DNA from: Siphonodentalium dalli
Lineage: Eukaryota; Mollusca; Scaphopoda; Gadilida; Siphonodentaliidae
Direction of reading: 5' to 3'
NCBI GenBank assembly: GCA_032622095.1
Contig: CP136061.1
Location: 49,793,797-49,857,796 of the forward strand
DNA: 64,000 bases
Shown: positions 57,669 through 64,000 of the stretch, one piece after another
How the letters are laid out: every line of letters starts with the position of its first letter
Numbering within the stretch: the first letter of the stretch is position 1
Made by a program: the position numbers and the translations under genes
Notes under the pieces: generated by a model
The model's database searches: none
Told to the model about the DNA's origin: nothing
The model's input: the letters and a program-made list of their open reading frames with translations, nothing else

Positions 57669-57760
57669 CACTGGGAGCCTCGCATATATAAGAGAATACA
57701 TTGGCCAAACAATATTGTAAGCCAGTGTATTCCCTTATATCTGCTGCAGTGTTGTGTTGT
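57669..57760. repeat. Degenerate copy of the 67-bp hairpin family in the 3' UTR region
   Basis: GCCTCGCATATATAAGAGAA followed by TACATTGGCC matches one arm of the hairpin in the piggyBac-type MITEs. A more diverged arm (CCAGTGTATTCCCTTATAT) follows. It lies between the lectin stop and its probable poly(A) signal. Confidence 0.6.
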
Positions 57761-57847
57761 TATTATTAAGCGTTAGATGCTGTTGTCCATATCACCCTGT
57801 ATACGCATGCTGTGTTTTATTAAACTGTTATTGTAACCATTGTTGGC

Positions 57848-57853
57848 AATAAA
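57848..57853 (+). terminator. Probable poly(A) signal AATAAA of the lectin-like gene
   Basis: AATAAA lies 298 bp after the stop at 57550. A TGTGTATGTT-type GU-rich stretch follows about 40 bp downstream. Confidence 0.5.
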
Positions 57854-58257
57854 ATTTGATCCCAAACATTCAAGATTTCCGTGTGTATGTTATCACAAAC
57901 CATTAAGCCCACACAATCTCTTCGGTCCGTAGAAAAAAGAAAATACAATATTCCTTCTCGCCAACTATATGCAGCATGATGTCAGAACCATAACATCAGT
58001 TCAGCAGGACCCACAAGAATAGCAAATTAGAAGAACCATTCAACTGTTTCATATTTTATTGAGCATCATATACATTTCAAACAAATTTGTTTGTAACATA
58101 TTAATGTAGGATGAACGAATGGGGATCGGACCACAAGTTATAGCAACTTAGGTTTAGCACCTCTCTCCCCAAGAGAAGGATGGTGGTGCACAGAAATGCA
58201 TAAATGTTGAACACAAAACAAAAATTATGACAAAACACACAAATACAATATGGAATG

Positions 58258-58572
58258 TTCAAGATCGGTATGGGGTAGGGGAAGAAGATCGGTATGGGGT
58301 AAGGGAAGAAGATCGGTATGGGGTAAGGGAAGAAGGTCGGTATGGGGTAAGGGAAGAAGATCGGTATGGGGAAAGGGAAGAAGATCGGTATGGGGTAAGG
58401 GAAGAAGATCGGTATGGGGTAAGGGAAGAAGATCGGTATGGGGAAAGGGAAGAAGATCGGTATGGGGTAAGGGAAGAAGATCGGTATGGGGTAAGGGAAG
58501 AAGATCGGTATGGGGTAAGGGAAGAAGATCGGTATGGGGTAAGGGAAGAAGATCGGTATGGGGTAAGGGAAG
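58258..58572. repeat. 24-bp minisatellite (about 13 copies)
   Basis: Unit AGATCGGTATGGGGTAAGGG + AAGA. Because 24 is a multiple of 3 and no stop is formed, it gives long frames on both strands (DRYGVREE, RRSVWGKG and IPIFFPYP repeats). These are repeat artefacts, not genes. Confidence 0.95.
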
Positions 58573-58689
58573 ATAGTTTTATTCCACACCCATTCGCAAC
58601 TCATTCGATAAAAGATTCTCGATTAAGATGCGCGTTGTGTTCTGTCTATTTATATCATATGTTTACGTTTAGTGCATGTTGTTCTCGAT

Positions 58690-59088
58690 TTAACCCTTTA
58701 CCTAACAGAACGGCCCTGTGCCAATGCATTCTCTTATATATGCGAGTCGACCATAGGTCGCCTCGCATATATAAGAGAATGCATTGGCTTAACACATTAA
58801 AAATTAAAAAATTGTTAAAGAATGTAAGAAAAAATGGTAAAAAGTGTTAAAAAAAGATTTTTTTAGGCCAATGCATTCTCTTATATATGCGAGGCGACCT
58901 ATGGTCGACTCGCATATATAAGAGAATGCATTGGCACAGGGCATAACTGTAACTATCACAATGTGGTCAAGGAGCCGGTTCCAATGATATCCATATTTGT
59001 ATGGTTCTATTGAGACAGACCGAAGATATTTTAGGCTGTTGAAGCTTTATTTGGCCGGTTTTGGCCGGTTTGTTGGGTAAAGGGTTAA
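58690..59088. mobile_element. piggyBac-type MITE, second copy (399 bp with TSD)
   Basis: TTAA at 58690-58693 and 59085-59088. The ends are CCCTTTACCTAACAGAACGG and the inverse of CCGGTTTGTTGGGTAAAGGG. Two 67-bp hairpins (58721-58787 and 58868-58934) lie in inverted arrangement. It is closely similar to 20713-21186, with a spacer about 75 bp shorter. Confidence 0.85.
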
Positions 59089-59137
59089 GTTAATATACGA
59101 CTGGTAATGCTCACTAAATGTAATTCATCTATTCATC

Positions 59138-59640
59138 GCCAAATCGAGTTTATAATATATATTTGGCAGTTGAGAACAATTGGTAATTTCCTTCATTGGA
59201 ACGTGAGACTGATCCACAAAGTAGATCGGCAACATGCATTTGATATAGCCCAATTCGCACTATTTTTTCTTCGAGGTTGGCCCTTTCTTTTTGATAAAAG
59301 GGACAAGTAAAAAAGTAATGATCAGCGTCCTCGTTTGGGTAGCCACAACTACATTCAGGGTTACTTATTAAGTGATTTTAACATTTGTCACCATTCAAAT
59401 CGCTGCATTTATTTCGGATTCTGCATAACAGAATGTTAGCTTTCCTTTTGCAGCTCGAATAAAACATTGGTGGTTTAAGTGTCCCGGATTGGGGGTTTAC
59501 AAGATTAGAGAAGGTAGTAATTGATGCGCTTTGTTGTGCTATTTTCTCTAGGCCATTCCATATCAACATCGTGGAAGGTAGGAAATACATAATTGTTAAT
59601 GCCGTATCGACAAATCCCATTTACACATCGTGTCGTTCTG
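59138..59640 (-). pseudogene. LINE ORF2 C-terminal tail with zinc-knuckle-like motif
   Basis: The minus strand reads ANILLCRIRNKCSDLNGDKC, one in-frame stop, then NPECSCGYPNEDADHYFFTC and PFYQKERANLEEKIVRIGLY, ending at a TAA near 59138. The CxCG...EDADHYF..C spacing is the usual CCHC-like tail of CR1/L2/Jockey-group ORF2. The premature stop near 59376 kills it. Confidence 0.8.
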
Positions 59641-59699
59641 TGTTTATTACACGCTTCGTGTCATGAATCTCTACTCTAGCTAACGCCCGTATATATAAT

Positions 59700-60325
59700 A
59701 CTAGAAGGTGACCCGACTTCGTCCGGGCTTTGACCTTGAATTGTCTATTTTGAAGGCCAAGGTCAAGTGGGGTGACGATTTGACCCGTCCAAAACACTGC
59801 CCGAACAAAAGTACCCGACAAAAGTACCTGTCTAAATCCATCCGGTTTCTCCCGATTTGACCTTGAATTGATCATTTTGAAGGTCAAGGTCAGGTCGGGA
59901 TCACGATTTGACCCATCCAAAACACCCAGTGGACAAAAGTAACCCTATGTATAAACTTTCGTCGAAATACCATCAAAATTGGCGATTTGACCTTGAATTG
60001 ACCCTATTTCAAGGTCAAGGTCACGTCGCACATGCAAATGAAAATGCTTATGAGACTCCCCACACGAAAGTACCCCCACATACCAAGTTTCATCGAAATC
60101 CCGTGATATTCGGGCGTTTGACCTTGAAATGACCCGATTTCAAGGTCAAGGTCACGTCGCACGGGTAAATTAATAGGCACATGTCACTCCCCAGCCCAAA
60201 ATACCCACACATACCAAGTTTCATCGAAATCGGCTCGGCCGTTTTCGAGTCCATCGATTACAGACAGACACACACACACAGACACACACACACACACACA
60301 CAGATCTTCCAAAATATATAATAGA
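59700..60325 (+). repeat. Interspersed repeat with ACTAG-GTGACCCG head, copy 1
   Basis: The head ACTAGAAGGTGACCCGACTT matches 26547. The body is tandem units of about 120 bp containing TTTGACCTTGAATTG and CAAGGTCAAGGTCACGTCGC. The tail is CCAAGTTTCATCGAAATCGG, (CA)n and TCTTCCAAAATATATAATAG. The element is non-coding, and frames over it are shadows. Confidence 0.7.
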
Positions 60326-61050
60326 CTAGCCGATGAGCCCGACGTTGTCCGGGCTATTCAAATACCAAATTTCAAGTCGATAGCTCCACCCGTTTCCGAG
60401 ATCTCGTCTGCGCATGCGCGAAGCTGGCGTCGCACGGGCTCGGCGACCCGATAAAATTCTTATCCGGGGCAAGATACATTCACATACCAAATTTCAAGTC
60501 GATAGCTCCACCCGTTTCCGAGATCTCGTCTGCGCATGCACGAAGCTGGTGTCGCACGGCCTCATATTCACATACCAAATTTCAAGTCGATAGCTCCACC
60601 CGTTTCCGAGATCTCGTCTGCGCATGCGCGAAGCTGGCGTCGCACGGGCTCGGCGACCCGATAAAATTCGTATCCGGGGCAAGATACATTCACATACCAA
60701 ATTTCAAGTCGATAGCTCCACCCGTTTCCGATATCTCGTCTGCGCATGCGCGAAGCTGGCGTCGCACGGGCTCGGCGACCCGATAAAATTCGTATTCGGG
60801 GCAAGATACATTCACATACCAAATTTCAAGTCGATAGCTCCACCCGTTTCCGAGATCTCGTCTGCGCATGCGCGAAGCGGGAGCCGCACGGGCTCGCCAA
60901 TACGACAACGTCCACCGCCTGGTCAAACTACACACACGTACCAAGTTTCGTCCCGATCGGTCGAGAATCGTAGATTTGTATAAATGACAAACATACAGAC
61001 ATACAGACAAACATACAAACAGACAGAGGTCTTCAAAATATATATGAGAT
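60325..61050 (+). repeat. Interspersed repeat, copy 2, with 122-bp tandem units
   Basis: The head ACTAGCCGATGAGCCCGACG abuts copy 1. Four to five units of about 122 bp (some shortened) repeat ACATACCAAATTTCAAGTCG, TAGCTCCACCCGTTTCCGAG and CTGCGCATGCGCGAAGC. The tail is ACAGACAGAGGTCTTCAAAA. Minus frames of 60-147 aa over it come from the repeat. Confidence 0.75.
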
Positions 61051-62961
61051 TCCATTGTTAAAGCTGTATTATCTCTTATCTTATAAATGATGTCATGAAT
61101 CTCCACAGACTTAGAAGGTTTATTTAGGCACATAGAGGGCGTGTTTTGTCATGTGTGATGATGCTTTTATTTTATAGTTCCGGTTTCATGGTTGAGGCGT
61201 ACGTCATGGACGTCATTTTACGTCAACGAGATGCGTATGGAACGTACGTTTTATACGTATTTATAAATATGGAACAGCAATAACACTGTAATTCTGGGAA
61301 CAAGCGTGTAATAAACTACTATTTGTACCCACAAGCACATCAAATTAGAAGAACCATTCAACCATTCGCTTTATTCGGTTTCCACCCATAAGCGGGTCGT
61401 GTCGACATGGGGTACGGAAATCCCACCACCCAACTTGGGCCAAATGTTTCAAGAGTTGGTCCTTTCATTCACCAAAAGTAGGTTGAATGTGTTCTAATAT
61501 TCCAACAATTATTTAATGAGAATTGTTATTTCTACACCAAAAACAAAATAATTTGAAATAGGTTTTTTTTGTTTTGCCAAATGGTTTGACTAACATGATC
61601 AGTCAGAAAATATCCAACTAGTATGTGGTGGGGGTAGTGTTGGGTTTGAACTTTCCAACATTCGGATGGCTTGAAAAAGGAATTCTTCAGACTTGAAAAT
61701 TGTGATGTTCTCAATCGCTGTTTACGTCCGCGGTAAATTTCTATCTCAAAATATACTCATGTATATATAGCTAACAAATACACGACTATCGCTACTGTCT
61801 TACGTGTCATCCCAGTCATTTTATAAGATAAACATCAAATTTACGAATTTAAGATTCCAAACAGAACACAAACCATCCCATTTAAACCTTTCTAAGTTAA
61901 TGTTTGTATTTATTATAGTAGATGAGTAAGTCCCAGAACTGCCATATATTACCTACCCAATGATGAACATCATACATGCAGTAATACATGCAGTATCCAT
62001 ACCATTTAAAGTAATAGAAGAATTAAATGACATGATATTGGCATCACATGGTTAACTGAATATAAAATCAACGGTGAAAACCTGGGATAATTGATAGCAC
62101 TCAGAGAATCCCCCTCGTCAGAAGTAGGAACCATCCCACGCTAACGTGTTGAAAAGAACAAATCTTAAGTAAATATTGCATCAAACTGGGAGCCGGCTTT
62201 TCTTGATTAATGCTCTGTATTTGTCCGGTTTATAAGCCTGATCATTTATATTAGTGTTAATAGCTATAATTTGTGTTAGGCACGCATGGTCGTCGTGGTA
62301 GTTTATAATTTAGAAATAAAAGTTTCCAAAAAAAAAAAATGAATTTCCTCAACAATATACTAATATTATAGCACAATAGTAATACGAATCTGTCATTATC
62401 CACAAAACACACCTTGAGTCAGAAAATGCAGTTCGATTTTGTTATGTTTACGCGTAAAACACATTGGTTGTTTACAATCAGAGAGTCACGAAGTTATCCG
62501 TAGATTTCCGGAATTCGTCGGCTATGGTCACGAACCTTCGACGTAACAACAACCACGTGTTCTAAGAACAGCAAAACAGTTCGGGAGCAAATTGCTCTAT
62601 ACACGTGTTCTCTTTCACAAGATTGTTTATACTTACCAGTAATTGTAAATAAGTAACTGGTTTAGTGGAAAGATCATTCAGGTATAAAAAGACCGGACTG
62701 AACCGTTCCCAGGATTAAGTTCAACCACGTTTCTGAAGGCTAGAACAGGACAAAGAACTGAGTTTGGAATGGTCATAACGGGTGTCCAAATTGTATACTT
62801 GATGACCACTTAACTACAACAAGGGCCATATCCAAGAAATTTATATCCTTTTCAAAAATTGCTGTTGTTGTATTTAGACAAACAGAAGAATATTGAAATA
62901 CTTTTGGACAAAGCTTTGGCACACCTCAAACAGAGATATTATAGTCATGTCCCTAAGCTGC
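61051..62961. other. Non-coding stretch with a possible retroposed 3' end
   Basis: No supported gene. GAAATAAAAG followed 14 bases later by an A12 run (near 62313-62340) looks like a poly(A) signal plus tail, perhaps of a retrocopy. A 35-bp word similar to 58012-58046 occurs at about 61322-61357. Confidence 0.4.
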
Positions 62962-63240
62962 GATCTCGTCGGTTAGAATGGCTTTGGGTAACATGTCAGC
63001 ACTGTCGTCTGGATGCAGTGGCCTGCATATACGTGTCGGAGCTATATGTGAGTGAGATCTCGTCGGTTGGAATGGGGTTCGATAATATGTTCACACTGAC
63101 GTCGGATGCAGTGGCCTGAAGATACGTGTCGGAGCTATATGTGAGTGAGATCTCGTCGATTGGAATGGGGTTCGAGAACATGTCCACACATACGTCGGAT
63201 GCAGTGGCCTGAAGATACGTGGCCGTAGCTATATATGAGA
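62962..63240. repeat. 93-bp tandem repeat (three copies)
   Basis: Units start GATCTCGTCGGTT at 62962, 63056 and 63149 and share GGATGCAGTGGCCTG and GTGTCGGAGCTATATGTGAG. Short frames on both strands are repeat artefacts. Confidence 0.85.
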
Positions 63241-64000
63241 CCACAAGGACTCACCGTTGTGGCAGTTTATACAAGCACAACGTCCACGCGCTTGTCGTGG
63301 ATAATCCTACACACGTTAGTAACCAGGAGTCACGACAGCTCAGAGTTACACCACCATTGACAACTAAGCCCGGGCATCCCGCATAGAGTTATCCATCGTT
63401 CCAAAGCAGAGCATGCGCGAAGAATCCACACACCGGTCATGTCAATTCCACCGAGCACGCATCGATTTGTTCACCCTCCCTCCCACCCAGGCCACACACC
63501 CCCGTGAGTAGTACTGTATGGCTCATGGCCAGACCATTTGATTAAGATAGCCCTGAGCTCGGCAAATACGCGCCGATGTTATGAGGAGTCACTATTTTGC
63601 GTCATCGCTATTGTTTTGATGGAGTGTAAATTAGTTATTAGTATCTGGGCACCCTTTTAGAAATGGTGCAATCCCCAACCGGTTCGTCCCGGTACAGGCA
63701 GTGCAGTTCTACGGGGGTGTTCGCTATGTTCGTCATATAGCTAATATTGCTCACCCCCTATTTGATCAAGGTCGGAGGTCGGCGCCTACGAGTCGGGCTA
63801 TATTATGATGTAATGTGCTCTAATGTAGGAGGAAGGTCAAATATTAGTCTCCTTGGCACCCTCGGTGGTTGCTATGTCGTAATGTGTTGATATATACGGA
63901 ATGCATCCGTGTTGGATATGGTGCGAACCATTTTTAGTTTTATTGCCTTCGTCAAGAAACTTTATGACATAGAAGACAAAATACAAAATCAAAATATAAT
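63241..64000. other. Non-coding, nothing recognised
   Basis: No open frame with motifs and no clear repeat. Confidence 0.4.

Larger units (their letters stand above)
58040..59640 (-). mobile_element. LINE 3' part (ORF2 tail and 3' UTR), minus strand
   Basis: From 59640 down to about 59140 the minus strand encodes the ORF2 C-terminus. Below it lies a 3' UTR interrupted by a piggyBac-type MITE (58690-59088) and containing a 24-bp minisatellite. It ends near AATAAAATATGAAAC at about 58050. The 3' UTR continues on both sides of the MITE, so the MITE inserted after the LINE. Upstream (5') parts are missing or replaced by other repeats. Confidence 0.65.

Noticed and set aside
58227-58850. 207-aa and 108-aa plus-strand frames and a 167-aa minus-strand frame
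   Set aside because: All are translations of the 24-bp minisatellite; the 207-aa frame then runs into a MITE.
60494-61133. Minus-strand frames of 68-147 aa and plus-strand frames of 75-119 aa
   Set aside because: They repeat with the 122-bp tandem unit of an interspersed repeat and show no domain.

Overview
This is AT-rich nuclear DNA from an animal, most likely a marine invertebrate such as a mollusc, brachiopod or similar lophotrochozoan. The guess rests on a split gene with metazoan extracellular modules (signal peptide, PAN/apple, EGF-like, Thr-rich linker, C-type lectin), several decayed non-LTR retrotransposons, many MITEs and a Polinton/Maverick-type element. The species cannot be fixed from the sequence.

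The only convincing host gene is on the plus strand and spans 19080-57550. Five exons (19080-19361, 46213-46318, 47438-47575, 55044-55244, 57336-57550) have GT/AG borders and matching phases (0, 1, 1, 1). They join into a 942-base frame encoding 313 residues. The product reads as a secreted PAN - half-EGF - poly-Thr - C-type-lectin-like protein.

The most striking object lies in its 26.9 kb first intron. It is a 9.75 kb near-perfect palindrome (27448-37195) whose ends start AGAAG and finish CTTCT, flanked by a 6-bp direct repeat GTAGGG. A 6-bp duplication with AG...CT termini is the signature of Polinton/Maverick integration. Each arm carries the same small genes (a basic 107-aa protein and an acidic 191-aa C2H2 finger protein), a GCTCATTT satellite and subterminal repeats. 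The simplest reading is a snap-back defective Polinton: one terminus copied back on itself during protein-primed replication, then integrated. I know of no description of such an element, but I could not search.

Layout: 1-1.0 kb featureless; 1.0-4.55 kb decayed LINE (plus); 4.6-19 kb non-coding with hairpin MITEs and a hAT-type MITE; 19.1 kb lectin-gene exon 1; 20.7-27.2 kb piggyBac-type, hAT-type and hairpin MITEs, an RT fragment and an inverted repeat pair; 27.4-37.2 kb palindromic Polinton; 37.9-40.7 kb degenerate repeats; 43.1-45.0 kb second decayed LINE (minus) followed by a TA-flanked MITE; 46.2-47.6 kb EGF and Thr exons; 50.1-54.6 kb a 2.24 kb tandem duplication carrying 23-bp minisatellites; 55.0-57.6 kb lectin exons with a decayed partial exon duplicate; 58.0-59.6 kb third LINE remnant (minus) interrupted by a piggyBac-type MITE; 59.7-61.05 kb interspersed repeats; 63.0 kb a 93-bp satellite. 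No tRNA, rRNA or CRISPR locus was seen.
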